A stretch of 64,000 nt of DNA, from contig NZ_AQWN01000003.1 in NCBI RefSeq assembly GCF_000376385.1, positions 1 to 64,000 on the forward strand. Reading direction: 5' to 3'. Source of the stretch: Desulfurispora thermophila DSM 16022. Lineage in GTDB: Bacteria; Bacillota; Desulfotomaculia; Desulfotomaculales; Desulfurisporaceae. The notes beneath the pieces were generated by a model, which saw nothing but the letters and a program-made list of their open reading frames with translations, was not told the DNA's origin and searched no databases. A program made the translations under genes and the position numbers. Position 1 is the stretch's first letter. Each line of letters starts with the position of its first letter. Positions 23,671 through 32,944 of the stretch are shown piece after piece.

Positions 23671-24372
23671 TTGTATAAGCTGGTCAAAAGATGGCCCGTT
23701 TGGGTGAGTGTGTTTTTGTTGATGTTGCTTTTTCCTTCCGCCTGTCTGGCTGCGCAGTTTACTTACAAAGTGCGGGCCGGCGATTCACTCTACAAAATTG
23801 CCCAGAGATATGGCACTACTGTCAATCTGCTCAAGACGGTTAATCATCTGAGATCCAACCTGATTTATCCGGGGCAGACCCTGGTGATCAAAACCAAATC
23901 CAGCAGTTCAGCTGCGGCAAGCAAAAAAGCCGTGTCTAATAACAATAAAACTACCAATTCTTCAACTAACCGGACAATCAGCCGGGCGGCTTTAAATAGC
24001 GGTGAAGTTTCCCGCAGCGATTTTGACCTGCTGGCCCGCCTGATAACAGCCGAGGCGGGGGGAGAGCCCTATCAGGCTCAGCTGGCCGTGGGGGCCGTGG
24101 TGATGAACCGGGTGAAGAGCAGCCTGTTTCCCGATACGATCCGGGCTGTGATTTACCAGGTGGACAACGGCCACTACCAGTTCACGCCGGTGATGAACGG
24201 GTGGATAAACCGGCCGGCTACAGACCAGGCCAGGCAAGCGGCCAGTGAGGTGCTGGCGGGTAAAGATCCGACGAACGGCGCGCTTTATTTTTATTCGCAA
24301 GGGATTACCAATAAATTTTTGTTGAGCCGGCCCGTTTGTTTTACGGCGGGCAATATGGTTTTTACACGCTAA
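23671..24372 (+). CDS. Secreted LysM - SleB-type cell wall hydrolase
   Basis: 233 residues. Signal peptide about 1-27 ([16 protein letters not shown]), one LysM peptidoglycan-binding module (about 30-73: [21 protein letters not shown]...IYPGQTLVI), a Ser/Asn linker, then a Hydrolase_2 (SleB/CwlJ) domain: [30 protein letters not shown] (catalytic Glu in TAEAGGE), HYQFTPV, NGALYFY. It cleaves cortex or vegetative peptidoglycan. TTG start with GAGGAG 6 bases away, at the end of the c-di-AMP riboswitch. Confidence 0.93.
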   Translation: MYKLVKRWPVWVSVFLLMLLFPSACLAAQFTYKVRAGDSLYKIAQRYGTTVNLLKTVNHLRSNLIYPGQTLVIKTKSSSSAAASKKAVSNNNKTTNSSTNRTISRAALNSGEVSRSDFDLLARLITAEAGGEPYQAQLAVGAVVMNRVKSSLFPDTIRAVIYQVDNGHYQFTPVMNGWINRPATDQARQAASEVLAGKDPTNGALYFYSQGITNKFLLSRPVCFTAGNMVFTR

Positions 24373-24400
24373 CTAACGGGACAAGCTTATTGTTGAAAAA

Positions 24401-24426
24401 AAACAGCCCTGTGTGCGGGGCTGTTT
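24401..24426. terminator. Bidirectional intrinsic terminator
   Basis: AAACAGCCC and GGGCTGTTT arms with A- and T-runs on either side, between the convergent hydrolase and XRE-cupin genes. Confidence 0.85.
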
Positions 24427-24975
24427 TTATATGGGCGGGCTGATAATCCAAAAGACTTCCGCTGTGGACTGGCCGGGGTTTTTCAGCAAGACCGGGTGGT
24501 CAAAGATGAAATAGGCAGCATCACCGGTATCCAGAAGGTAACTTTTTTCCGGCAGGCAAATCTCCAGGCTGCCGGACAGAACATAAAAAAAATCTTCCCG
24601 CTCGGCACTGAACATTTTAAATCCATCGTACACCGCCCCGGCTTCCAGACGGAAAATAAACGGCTGCATGCGCTTCTCCCTGGCTCCCAGAAAAGTGAGC
24701 AGTTCCAGGCTGAGCCCGGGGTTGTCGGTTACTACTTTCTTTCTATTCTGTCGCCTGACCACCAGCCACTCTTCCGGTAAATCTTCTTCCACCAGCAGGC
24801 TGATATTGGTATTGAGCACCTGGGCCAGAGATTTCAGGGTGGAAAAAGAAGGAGAAACCTTGTTTTGTTCCAGCTGGTAAATAAAGCTGGCTGAAACCCC
24901 CACTTTTTCCGCCAGTTGCCGTACAGTCAGCTGATTGTTGAGCCGGATCTTTTTGATGCGTTCTCCCAAGCTCAC
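24427..24975 (-). CDS. XRE-cupin transcriptional regulator
   Basis: 182 residues. N-terminal HTH (about 5-60: IKKIRLNNQLTVRQLAEKVGVSASFIYQLEQNKVSPSFSTLKSLAQVL) and a C-terminal cupin_2 sensor (about 110-180: FIFRLEAGAVYDGFKMFSAEREDFFYVLSGSLEICLPEKSYLLDTGDAAYF). Members control amino-acid, polyamine or sulfur metabolism; the ligand here is unknown. Two GTG starts are possible, 24984 and 24975; GGGGTG overlaps the first, so the second is preferred. Confidence 0.88.
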   Translation of the reverse strand: MSLGERIKKIRLNNQLTVRQLAEKVGVSASFIYQLEQNKVSPSFSTLKSLAQVLNTNISLLVEEDLPEEWLVVRRQNRKKVVTDNPGLSLELLTFLGAREKRMQPFIFRLEAGAVYDGFKMFSAEREDFFYVLSGSLEICLPEKSYLLDTGDAAYFIFDHPVLLKNPGQSTAEVFWIISPPI

Positions 24976-25002
24976 TTGTGTCACCCCGGTACAGCCTGCA
25001 TT

Positions 25003-25095
25003 TTACTTGCGCCTGGAGAAGAAACCCGCGAAAAAGGCGATTATCCCCACCACGGCCAAAAAGGCAATGAAAAGATAAGATCTGGTTGTCAGCAA
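25003..25095 (-). CDS. 30-residue single-TM small membrane protein
   Basis: TTG start, 30 residues: MLTTRSYLFIAFLAVVGIIA, then a few more hydrophobics, ending in a positive SRRK tail. GAGGAG lies 10 bases before the start, inside the end of the 25099-25350 gene, which stops 4 bases earlier; translation is likely coupled. Composition (one TM helix plus basic tail) is that of a real small membrane peptide. Function unknown. Confidence 0.5.
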   Translation of the reverse strand: MLTTRSYLFIAFLAVVGIIAFFAGFFSRRK

Positions 25096-25098
25096 TGT

Positions 25099-25350
25099 TT
25101 AATCGCTCCTCGCCGATTCGTTGACCATTTCCGCCACCAGACGCAATGTGGCCACAGTGCTGGTTAATAGCGCTTCATAAAGCAGCAAAGGCAAAACGTC
25201 GGTCAGGCGGGGGGATACTTCCCCGCTGGCCATTTTATTTTCCACAGTGCGTCCCGCTTTGTTCAGCGCCAGGTTGACCAGTGTCTCAATCTCCACCTGG
25301 TGCTTCTGAACGAAACGGTCGATATCAATTGGGTGGGGCAAAGGTATCAC
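25099..25350 (-). CDS. Small helical protein, unknown
   Basis: 83 residues from GTG; no TM. HPIDIDRFVQKHQVEIETLVNLALNKAGRTVENKMASGEVSPRLTDVLPLLLYEALLTSTVATLRLVAEMVNE is predicted all-helical. No good ribosome site precedes the GTG, so the start is uncertain. Probably co-transcribed with the 30-residue membrane protein that follows. Not recognised. Confidence 0.55.
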   Translation of the reverse strand: MIPLPHPIDIDRFVQKHQVEIETLVNLALNKAGRTVENKMASGEVSPRLTDVLPLLLYEALLTSTVATLRLVAEMVNESARSD

Positions 25351-25437
25351 GTCCGTGTTAAATTATTGATAAATAAAGCTACATTCAACGATTTATAGAA
25401 AAATTCCTGCCTGGCTTTGCAAAAAATAATTTATGCT

Positions 25438-27342
25438 TTACAAATGAAACTCCAAACTGGAAAAATTATATTGACCGTGCAGGGCCAGGACGGCCAGCGT
25501 GTACATGGCGTGTGACCAGTTGAGGGGCAGTACCCAGGCCGGCCCCCCTTTTTCTTTGTTGATTTGCTCCGGCAGCAGCCCGGTGGGGGAAGCATTGCTA
25601 TCCGCCCAGGTGATCAGTTCCCGCGCTCTGGACAGGCTGCCCGCCAGGGTATGATAAATAGACAGCCACAGGGTGAGCAACACCCAGGGGTTGCCGCCGG
25701 CGTAGCCATCCCCTTCATAGCGGTGCAGGCCGCCCGTGCTGTGGTTCCACAGACAGGACTCCAGCGCGGACACCGTCTTTTGCATCAGGGGATGTGCGGG
25801 GGGCAACAGGGCAAAGGGGAAGCACAGGCCCAGGGTAGCGCTGTCCAGCCGTTCATCCAGGTAGTAGCTGTGGGAATCCTTCTTGCGTCCCCGCACAAAG
25901 CTCTGCCGGCTGGCACTCCAGAGCCGGTTGAGCACGGCCTGCTGGATGTTTCGGGCGGCGGTGCGCCAATTTGTCGCGGCCTGGTCCTCTCCCCGTATGC
26001 CGGACAGGTAGGCTGCGGCGATCAGCCCGCCAAAACAGGCGGCCGCAGTGTAAGTGCTCTGGCCGAATTGGTCTTCCCACAGGTCCATGCTGGGCGCGGG
26101 CAAAGAATCTTCATCCAGACTCTGCCAGATGTGCTGTGCTCCGGCCTGCACCAGGGGCCAGATTTCTTCTAAAAAAGACCGGTCGCCGGTTAAACGATAA
26201 TGGGTGGCGCAGCCCCAGAGCACGGCGCCCACCTGGTCCCGCTGCTGCCCCCAGCTGGAGCCCCAGCTGCCGTCCACAAAGTAGCGCTGGTGGAAACTGC
26301 CGTCCGGGTTGAGCACCCGGCGGCAGAAACGGTAAAAATCGGCCGCTTCCTGATGTTTGCCCGCCAGATCCAGGGCCAGGGCCACATAAAAGCCATCCCG
26401 CGGCCAGCAGTAACCGTAGCCGCCGCTGGCCTGAAAAGCCGGGTCGAACTCCGGGGCGGCTATGGAGGCACCGGTTTTTTTCTCACTTAAAAGTTTCATG
26501 AGCACCAGAGATTGGGAAAAAAGGGCGGTATATTCCGGTGGGGCGGGAGCGCCGGCCAGATATGTATGCCAGTATTCTATTGTTTCTTGCAGCAATTCGC
26601 TCAAGGGGGTAGCTGATATTCTGGCCAGCAAATCCTGCAATTGCCGGGCATTTTCTGCAAACAGCATCAGCAGGGGGTAATCCACCGTTTGGCCGGGGTC
26701 AATCGGCCCTGTTTCCCAGGCCAGGGCGGCAGCCCCTTCTTTGATGTTGTCCCGGCCGCCCCAGAATTCACCCCGCAGGGCCGGTGCCAGCGGGTCGGAA
26801 GGTGTGTGCCGGCGGCCGCAATGAAAGCCGTATAGCTCACGTCCGGGGATGGTCAGTCCGGCAAAAACCCTGCGCCGGTGTTGCACAAGCACGTTGCCCT
26901 CGATGTACATCCCGTCGTATTGTACCGACTCGTCAATATTTAATGATATGTAAACCACCAGCTTGCCTGTGAGGGGGCCCGGACGCAGATTGGTGATTTT
27001 CAGCCAGCGGCAGAGAACATCCTGCCGGGGAGGGCAAAAGTCGTAGTGGCTGATGGTGATGGCCAGGCCGGGATGCGAGAGTTCAGTGACAAAAACCGCG
27101 CTGTTCGACAGGTAGTACTGCCGGACGGTCCAGGCCGGGTCGTCCAACCAAATGGTCTGACTGCCGGGCAGCAGTATGCCTATTTTGAGGATACCCATAT
27201 GCTGGCCGCCGTCGATGTAGGGCCAGAAGATGCGCTGCAGACTGCCGCTGGCGTTGATGCAGGCCAGCAGGGAGGAATTGCCTACTATGCCGGACGGAAA
27301 TATGCTGGTGGAAAGCAAAGTTGCCTCGCCTCGCCTTATCAA
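25438..27342 (-). CDS. GH15-family glucoamylase / glucodextranase-like glycoside hydrolase
   Basis: 634 residues, no signal peptide, so probably cytosolic. An N-terminal beta-sandwich of bacterial GH15 enzymes (about 1-250) leads to an (alpha/alpha)6 barrel with GYCWPRDGFYVALALDL, the general-acid Glu in SMDLWEDQFG (about residue 423) and the general base in GLLPEQINKEKGGPAWVLPLNWSHAMY (about 592). It releases glucose from ends of alpha-glucans or malto-oligosaccharides. TTG at 27342 is used; a second TTG eight codons later with GAGG 5 bases before is an alternative. It fits with the glucan phosphorylase at 2.1-4.7 kb. Confidence 0.9.
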   Translation of the reverse strand: MIRRGEATLLSTSIFPSGIVGNSSLLACINASGSLQRIFWPYIDGGQHMGILKIGILLPGSQTIWLDDPAWTVRQYYLSNSAVFVTELSHPGLAITISHYDFCPPRQDVLCRWLKITNLRPGPLTGKLVVYISLNIDESVQYDGMYIEGNVLVQHRRRVFAGLTIPGRELYGFHCGRRHTPSDPLAPALRGEFWGGRDNIKEGAAALAWETGPIDPGQTVDYPLLMLFAENARQLQDLLARISATPLSELLQETIEYWHTYLAGAPAPPEYTALFSQSLVLMKLLSEKKTGASIAAPEFDPAFQASGGYGYCWPRDGFYVALALDLAGKHQEAADFYRFCRRVLNPDGSFHQRYFVDGSWGSSWGQQRDQVGAVLWGCATHYRLTGDRSFLEEIWPLVQAGAQHIWQSLDEDSLPAPSMDLWEDQFGQSTYTAAACFGGLIAAAYLSGIRGEDQAATNWRTAARNIQQAVLNRLWSASRQSFVRGRKKDSHSYYLDERLDSATLGLCFPFALLPPAHPLMQKTVSALESCLWNHSTGGLHRYEGDGYAGGNPWVLLTLWLSIYHTLAGSLSRARELITWADSNASPTGLLPEQINKEKGGPAWVLPLNWSHAMYTLAVLALHGQYNFSSLEFHL

Positions 27343-27419
27343 GTGCTTGGGCTTATATCTTTAGACTGTTGATGATAATATAATATATCAAATTATTTGC
27401 CAAATAAACCCGATAAAAA

Positions 27420-27442
27420 AGAAGCACCTGTTGTGTGCTTCT
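27420..27442 (-). terminator. Terminator of the 27498-27926 gene
   Basis: AGAAGCAC and GTGCTTCT with a 7-base loop; on the minus strand a TTTTTTATC run follows. 27343-27419 is AT-rich promoter sequence of the GH15 gene. Confidence 0.8.
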
Positions 27443-27497
27443 GGAAATGACAATCCTATGGCTTGGCAAGTTTATTGTTTGGCTGGAATGTACGCCC

Positions 27498-27926
27498 TTA
27501 TGCCGGAGCCCAGAGAATTTTCACCCTTTCGCCCTCGGTTCCGTAACAGACCCGGAAGCCGTCGTAGACAAACCAGAGCCCGAAGAAGGTTCCTTCCCCG
27601 CGGCGCCGCAGGTCGCGGATCACCAATTTGGCCGTGATATAGGGCCGCGGTACGTAGCCGGAGCTGTATTTTACCAGCACGGTGTAGATAGCCTTGTGCA
27701 ATTTCTGGTCGAAGCTGTATTTTTCCGGCAGGCGGGGGAAAAGATTGGGTCCGAACTCCCGGATGGATTCCCGCTCGCTGAATATTTCGTCGTTCAGACA
27801 TAAATACCATTTCCAGCCCTGGCGCCGGCAGTAGCGGATGGCTTCCCGGAAGATGGTGTAGCCGCTATCTATCACCTCTTCCGTATCTGCATTGATGATT
27901 TTATCCCCCACAATCAGCACGCGCAT
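27498..27926 (-). CDS. Unrecognised conserved-looking cytosolic protein
   Basis: 142 residues, no TM. It starts MRVLIVGDKIINADTEEVIDSGYTIFREAIRYCRRQGWKWYLCLND and is rich in aromatic and basic residues (YGTEGERVKILWAPA at the end). GAGTGAGGTG lies before the ATG and a terminator follows, so it is a real single-gene unit. I cannot assign a family. Confidence 0.6.
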   Translation of the reverse strand: MRVLIVGDKIINADTEEVIDSGYTIFREAIRYCRRQGWKWYLCLNDEIFSERESIREFGPNLFPRLPEKYSFDQKLHKAIYTVLVKYSSGYVPRPYITAKLVIRDLRRRGEGTFFGLWFVYDGFRVCYGTEGERVKILWAPA

Positions 27927-28076
27927 TTTTTACACCTCACTCCAATAATCTGTTCCTGTATCGGGCGGAGCGGTGTCATTATAAGCAGCTGTAAAATTTA
28001 TTAATATTATACACAATTCAAAATAAAATGAAAATGATTTATGGTTATCTGCTGAAAAAAATTTAATAAAAATAAA

Positions 28077-28097
28077 TAGCCCGGCCAGGCCGGGCTA
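28077..28097 (-). terminator. Terminator of the zinc-ribbon membrane gene
   Basis: TAGCCCGGCC and GGCCGGGCTA around one A; on the minus strand followed by TTTATTTTTA. The rest of 27927-28146 is AT-rich and without visible features. Confidence 0.75.
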
Positions 28098-28146
28098 AGC
28101 TGCTGATTAACAGAATGCAGGTAATTTTTAACCTTAATTTATTGCC

Positions 28147-28464
28147 TTATTGCTTATTCGCCTTTCCTTCCTTGACAATGCTTACTTGCTGGCAGTTGGG
28201 GCAGAGGAAGGAACCATAGTCGCGCAGGGAACGGGTACGGTGACCGCAGTGAGGACAGGTTACATTCACTACCTCGAAGAGGTGACCGCAGGCCAGCAGG
28301 AAAAAGCCGAACAGCCCGCCGATGGTGCCGCTGACCACGGGTGGCAGTCCCGCCACCATGCCGGCTCCGGCGGTAGTCAGTACCAGGGCGACGAAGTAAA
28401 TAACCCGTACCAGCACCAGCATCAGTTCCAGGCCTGGTGTTTTGATTTCCCCCGGGTAATACAA
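28147..28464 (-). CDS. Small membrane protein with C-terminal zinc ribbon
   Basis: 105 residues from a TTG with AGGAGGG 6 bases before. Two hydrophobic helices (about 14-38 and 45-65) are followed by a cytosolic CPHCGHRTRS...FLCPNCQQ zinc ribbon (two CxxC). Function unknown; similar small TM plus zinc-ribbon proteins are common in Firmicutes. Monocistronic. Confidence 0.7.
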   Translation of the reverse strand: MYYPGEIKTPGLELMLVLVRVIYFVALVLTTAGAGMVAGLPPVVSGTIGGLFGFFLLACGHLFEVVNVTCPHCGHRTRSLRDYGSFLCPNCQQVSIVKEGKANKQ

Positions 28465-28560
28465 AGAGATCCCTCCTGTAGTGTTTTGTTTGGCTTTTCA
28501 CTAAATAACTAATTCGTGTTGGTCAAAAAATATCCTGCCATTGGCTAATTATTTTGGCAA

Positions 28561-29850
28561 CTAAAATTGCCCCGGCCATCGTCCATATAAGTAGTCCACC
28601 AGTTGCCTGGCCGTACGTCCCGAATACCCGTTGTGCCACATGGCCCAAAGCCGGGCCTGTTTGAGCAGAGCGTCCCGGGGCCAGTCCAGTCCCGCCTGGC
28701 GAGCCAGATGCAGCACCATCTCCAGGTAGGCCTGCTCACCGGGGGCGGAGAACATCAGGCACAGGCCAAACCGGTCGGCTAAAGAGAGTTTTTCCTGAAC
28801 GCTGTCCTGCGGGTGTTTGTCCTGCTCCCGGAAAGTTTCGCTGACCAGATGGCGGCGGTTGGACGTGGCGTAAATGACCACATTGTCCGGCCGGCGCCGC
28901 ACACTCCCTTCCAGCATGGCCTTGAGCTGTTTGTAATCAGTTTCCAGCTCCTCAAAGGAGAGATCATCCAGAAAAATAATGAATTTGTACGGTAGTTCAG
29001 CCAACTGGTTCAGCAGAACGCTGTACTGGCTCAGGTTGGTTTTGTCCATTTCCACCAGGCGCAGCCGCTGCTGGCCAAACAGGTGGAGCAAAGACTTCAC
29101 GGCGGAAGATTTGCCGGTGCCCCGGTCGCCGTACAGCAAAATGTTGACAGCCGGCAGGCCGGATACCAGCCGGGCGGTGTTTTCCCGCAGGGTCTCCCTT
29201 TCCTGCAGGTATCCGTGCAGGGCGTCAGGCGGCGGGCTGTCGGGGTGGGTGACCGGTTGCAGGCTTCCCTGCCAGGTAAAACAGAAAAAGCGGCTGAGCA
29301 GTCCGTAGCCCAGGGCGGTGTGGAATTTTTCCAGCGCGTCCAGTATGGCGGCCGGGTTTTCCTCAAATGCCGCGGCCAGGGCTTTTTTGTGCTGCCAGAA
29401 GGCTTGCTGGTCCGGGTAACGGGGTGAACGGGCCGGGGGGGAACTCTGCCAGATGTGCTGCCAGTATCCCTCTGTACCCGCAGGGAGGTGGACCTGATCC
29501 GGTTGCCAGTGGTACAGCACTTGTAAAACAGCCAGCTCTCTTTCCAGCAGGGAGCGGAGCTGGCCTGATAGAGCCGGGCAGCTCTCCTGCTCGCCGGTCG
29601 GGCAGGCGGCCATGGCCCGGCTGCCGATATTGTCATCCAGCATGATTAAGTCCAGCAAGTGGTTTTGCCACCAGTTGCAGCCGGTTAGCGGGTGGGGGCA
29701 GTGCTGAACCTGGTCAAAGAGCCGGGCCAGATGCTGGTAGTCGCCGGCGTGGTTTTGTAGTTCCCGCCAGCTGACCAGGACGGGGTCGCAGTGTAAATTG
29801 CGGTAGATGACCAGTTGGGTAATTTTTTCGGTTATTTCAGATGTGGACAT
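28561..29850 (-). CDS. DUF815-type AAA+ ATPase
   Basis: 429 residues. The N-terminal half is helical and unassigned. The C-terminal half is a P-loop domain: Walker A NILLYGDRGTGKSSAVKSLL, Walker B KFIIFLDDLSFEELETDYKQLKAMLEGSVRRRPDNVVIYATSNRRHLV, and the sensor-2 region GYSGRTARQLVDYLYGRW. This is the DUF815 family, of unknown function, related to AAA ATPases. ATG at 29850 is chosen; TTG at 29889 is possible. Monocistronic and divergent from the DUF2148 gene. Confidence 0.85.
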   Translation of the reverse strand: MSTSEITEKITQLVIYRNLHCDPVLVSWRELQNHAGDYQHLARLFDQVQHCPHPLTGCNWWQNHLLDLIMLDDNIGSRAMAACPTGEQESCPALSGQLRSLLERELAVLQVLYHWQPDQVHLPAGTEGYWQHIWQSSPPARSPRYPDQQAFWQHKKALAAAFEENPAAILDALEKFHTALGYGLLSRFFCFTWQGSLQPVTHPDSPPPDALHGYLQERETLRENTARLVSGLPAVNILLYGDRGTGKSSAVKSLLHLFGQQRLRLVEMDKTNLSQYSVLLNQLAELPYKFIIFLDDLSFEELETDYKQLKAMLEGSVRRRPDNVVIYATSNRRHLVSETFREQDKHPQDSVQEKLSLADRFGLCLMFSAPGEQAYLEMVLHLARQAGLDWPRDALLKQARLWAMWHNGYSGRTARQLVDYLYGRWPGQF

Positions 29851-30014
29851 GTTTATCACCAACCAGCGCTTGTATTGATGGAGCGGCAATTTCCGCTATT
29901 TTCTGCGGCAGGAAAAACTAACCTGAAGCAGAAATATGTAATAATAAATAGAAAAAGTATTCAGCATAGGGTAACCAAAATGATTATACTATGAAAAAAT
30001 GCAGGAGGGAACAA

Positions 30015-30545
30015 ATGATGCAAAATGCACTGCAAATGGTGGCCGAGTTGATGGCGCTTTCCGCCAAGACGGCGCCCAAGTCTTTAGGTCAGGACTATGT
30101 GGAAATAAAAATTGTCAGCGGGGAGGACCTGAATAGATTGGCCGAACAGATGGAGCAATACGGGCGTAAAACCGGTAAAGTGAACTTTGACCGGGACGCG
30201 GCCAATGTGCGCCAGTCGGCGGCCGTACTGCTGCTGGCGCTGAAAGAAAACAAGCCTCTGGGGCTGAACTGCGGGGCCTGTGGCTTTTCCCGGTGTGATG
30301 AGTTAACCAGCCAGGAGGGACCGGAATTTGTGGGGCCACTCTGTGCCTGGCGGGTGATCGATCTGGGGATTGCCCTGGGTTCGGCGGTGAAAACCGCCAG
30401 TATTTTAAACGCGGACAACCGGGTAATGTACCGGGCCGGGGTGGTGGCCCGGCAAATGGGTCTCATCAGCGGGGCCATTGTGGTCGGGGTGCCCATAGCG
30501 GCGTACAGCAAGAATATCTATTTTGACCGGCCGGCCCGGAGTTAA
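30015..30545 (+). CDS. DUF2148 ferredoxin-like iron-sulfur protein
   Basis: 176 residues. A DUF2148 domain with the Cys motif LNCGACGFSRCDEL and a fourth Cys in GPLCAWRVIDLGIALGSAVKTASILNADNRVMYRAGVVAR, which together look like a 4Fe-4S site. Common in anaerobes; redox role unknown. GGAGGG lies 5 bases before the ATG at 30015. It is 29 bp upstream of the phosphodiester glycosidase gene. Confidence 0.85.
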   Translation: MMQNALQMVAELMALSAKTAPKSLGQDYVEIKIVSGEDLNRLAEQMEQYGRKTGKVNFDRDAANVRQSAAVLLLALKENKPLGLNCGACGFSRCDELTSQEGPEFVGPLCAWRVIDLGIALGSAVKTASILNADNRVMYRAGVVARQMGLISGAIVVGVPIAAYSKNIYFDRPARS

Positions 30546-30574
30546 GAGAGCATATTTCAAGGAGGCATACAGCA

Positions 30575-32944
30575 TTGTATATAGCAGGCAAGGCGCTCCT
30601 GAAGAAGCTAAAACCGTTGCAGTGGACACTGTGCCTGGTCTTATCCTTTCTGGCACTTTACCTGGGGCCGGCGGCCGGTGTGGCCCGGGCCCAGGTGTAC
30701 CCGGTGCTGGAACACACCAGTCAAATAATCAGTCGGGGAGTGAATCAGGATACATATACTCTGCAAGCAAACGATGGCAAGATTATCGCTTATGTGTTGA
30801 CCGTGGATCTGCACGACCCCTATATTGACCTCCAAGTATTGCTGGGTGCGGGAGAGTCCTGGCAAAAAAATGACACCGTGTTGAACATGGCCCGGCGCAG
30901 CGGGGCGGTGGCCGCGGTGAATGCCGACTTTTTTCAGATGAAGGACAGCGGCCGGCCCATTGGGATGACGGTGCTCCAGGGGCAACTGCTCAGCAGTCCT
31001 CCGCTGCGCCGGGATATGTACACAATAGCCATAGGTCAGGACAAGACACCTTTCATCGGCCTGTTCAGCTTTACCGGCCTGGTAACCGCTCCGGACGGCA
31101 GCAGTTTCCCTCTGGCTGGCATCAACAAACCGGCTTATTTGCTGCCCAATGCCACCAGTTCTGATAGCAATGCTTTGCATATGTACAATGCAGCCTGGGG
31201 GGAGAGAAGCCGGGGCAGCAAGTACGCGGTGGGAGAACCCCTGCTGGTGGAAATGCTGGTGCGCAACAATACGGTAGTGCAGCTCTACAGCAACAGCGAT
31301 CCCATCCCGCTGCCGGCGGACGGTTTTGTCCTGCGGGGGCAGGGAAATGCGGCGCGTTTTTTACAGGAAAAGTTCCGGCCGGGAGACCAGGTGCAGCTTA
31401 CTTATCGGGTGCAGCCCGATATCAGCAATATAAAAAGCGCCAGCGGCGGGCAGGCTCTCCTGCTGACCGATGGACATCTGCCCACCTATTTTTCCCAGGA
31501 GATAACCGGCTACCACGCCCGCACGGCGGCCGGTTATGATGCCACGCAGAGCAAACTGTATCTGGTGGCCATTGAAAATAGCAGCCGTAGCCGGGGGATG
31601 ACCCAGAAAGAACTGGCCGAGTTTATGCTGGGGCTGGGCGTCCACACTGCCATCAACCTGGATGGGGGAGGCTCGACCAGCTTTGTCTCCCGGCCGCTGG
31701 GCGAGAACAGCCCCGTACTGGTCAACCTGCCGGAAAAGGGTGCCCAGCGGCCGGTGCCGGTGGTTTTGGCGGTCTTCTCCACCGCGCCGCCCGGTGCGCT
31801 GCAGGGGCTGATCATATCCGGTCCGGAGCGCATAGTTCCAGGTCTGCCGGTGAAGTATACTGTTAAAGCCTACGATGAATACTACAACCCCTACCAGCTG
31901 GCGCAGGAGGCAGTAAGCTGGGAAGTGGGTTCCGGATGGGAGCAACTGGCCGCGGGTGAATTTTTGCCCCGGGAGCCGGGCTCTATCTCCCTGCGGGCGT
32001 CTTATCAGGGAGTGGTGGCGCAAAAGCAGGTGAGTGTGTATCAGGACGACCAGCTGCAACTGGTTGTACAGCCCGGCTCCTTAAGCCTGCTTCCCGGGCA
32101 GAAAAGCGAAATCAAGGTTAACCTGCGCGATCCGTCCGGACAGCTCTGGCCGGTGCCCGCTTCTTACCTGCAAATTAAGTCGGAGAGCGGGCTGATCAGT
32201 ATCCAGGGAGCGTTGCTCACGGCCGGAGAAGAAGCCGGACAAGGCGAAATAAAGATAAGTTTTCGCAGCAAGAGCGCAACTGTTCCGTTTACCATCAAAG
32301 CTCCGCTGCCCTTTACAGATTTGGATGAAAAGCACTGGGCCTACCAGGCGGTGCACAATCTTTACCAGTTGAAAGTGGTCAGCGGCGTGAGCGAAACACT
32401 TTTTCAGCCGGCGGAAAAAGTGACGCGGGCGCAGTTTGTGACCATGCTGGGCCGGGCCCTGGGCTGGGTGCAGCAAAACCAGCTATCCGGCCAGACGCCC
32501 GCTCTACCATTCAAGGATAGGGCCAGGATACCGGGCTGGGCCAGCCCCTATGTGGCCTATGCCGTACAACAAAAATACTTGACCGGTTTTCCCGATGGCA
32601 CCTTTTTGCCCGATCGTCTGCTCACCCGGGCGGAAATGGCTGTGGTACTAGACCGGGTGCTGAAACTACCTGCAGCCAGTGATGATACCCCGTCATTTGC
32701 CGACACGGCCACCATCCCCGCCTGGGCTAGCCCCGCTCTGGCCGCCTGCAGCAAGGCGGGTTTAATTCGCGGCGACGGGGAGAACAAAGTGCACGCGCAA
32801 CAAAATGCTAGCCGGGCGGAAACCGCTGTGGTCATTAATCGCATGTTGGTCAGCGGCCTGGTTAAAACAGCGGGACAGAGCGCGCCCGAAAGAAGCGGGC
32901 AAAACTTACCGGGGGGCGAGATGATTGGACCGCCAGCACCGTAA
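30575..32944 (+). CDS. Secreted phosphodiester glycosidase (NAGPA-like) with SLH domains
   Basis: 789 residues. Signal peptide about 1-40 (LCLVLSFLALYLGPAAGVARA). A phosphodiester glycosidase/NAGPA domain (about 60-410) has GAVAAVNADFFQM, RTAAGYD, and the signature HTAINLDGGGSTSFVSRPLG. Beta-rich regions follow (about 415-580), then three SLH repeats (about 580-770: HWAYQAVHNLYQLKVVSG, WASPYVAYAVQQKYLTGFPDGTF, WASPALAACSKAGLIRG). The family removes GlcNAc-type caps or acts on exopolysaccharide; here it is probably wall-anchored. TTG start 9 bases after AAGGAGG. Its end overlaps fni by 20 bp. Confidence 0.9.
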   Translation: MYIAGKALLKKLKPLQWTLCLVLSFLALYLGPAAGVARAQVYPVLEHTSQIISRGVNQDTYTLQANDGKIIAYVLTVDLHDPYIDLQVLLGAGESWQKNDTVLNMARRSGAVAAVNADFFQMKDSGRPIGMTVLQGQLLSSPPLRRDMYTIAIGQDKTPFIGLFSFTGLVTAPDGSSFPLAGINKPAYLLPNATSSDSNALHMYNAAWGERSRGSKYAVGEPLLVEMLVRNNTVVQLYSNSDPIPLPADGFVLRGQGNAARFLQEKFRPGDQVQLTYRVQPDISNIKSASGGQALLLTDGHLPTYFSQEITGYHARTAAGYDATQSKLYLVAIENSSRSRGMTQKELAEFMLGLGVHTAINLDGGGSTSFVSRPLGENSPVLVNLPEKGAQRPVPVVLAVFSTAPPGALQGLIISGPERIVPGLPVKYTVKAYDEYYNPYQLAQEAVSWEVGSGWEQLAAGEFLPREPGSISLRASYQGVVAQKQVSVYQDDQLQLVVQPGSLSLLPGQKSEIKVNLRDPSGQLWPVPASYLQIKSESGLISIQGALLTAGEEAGQGEIKISFRSKSATVPFTIKAPLPFTDLDEKHWAYQAVHNLYQLKVVSGVSETLFQPAEKVTRAQFVTMLGRALGWVQQNQLSGQTPALPFKDRARIPGWASPYVAYAVQQKYLTGFPDGTFLPDRLLTRAEMAVVLDRVLKLPAASDDTPSFADTATIPAWASPALAACSKAGLIRGDGENKVHAQQNASRAETAVVINRMLVSGLVKTAGQSAPERSGQNLPGGEMIGPPAP

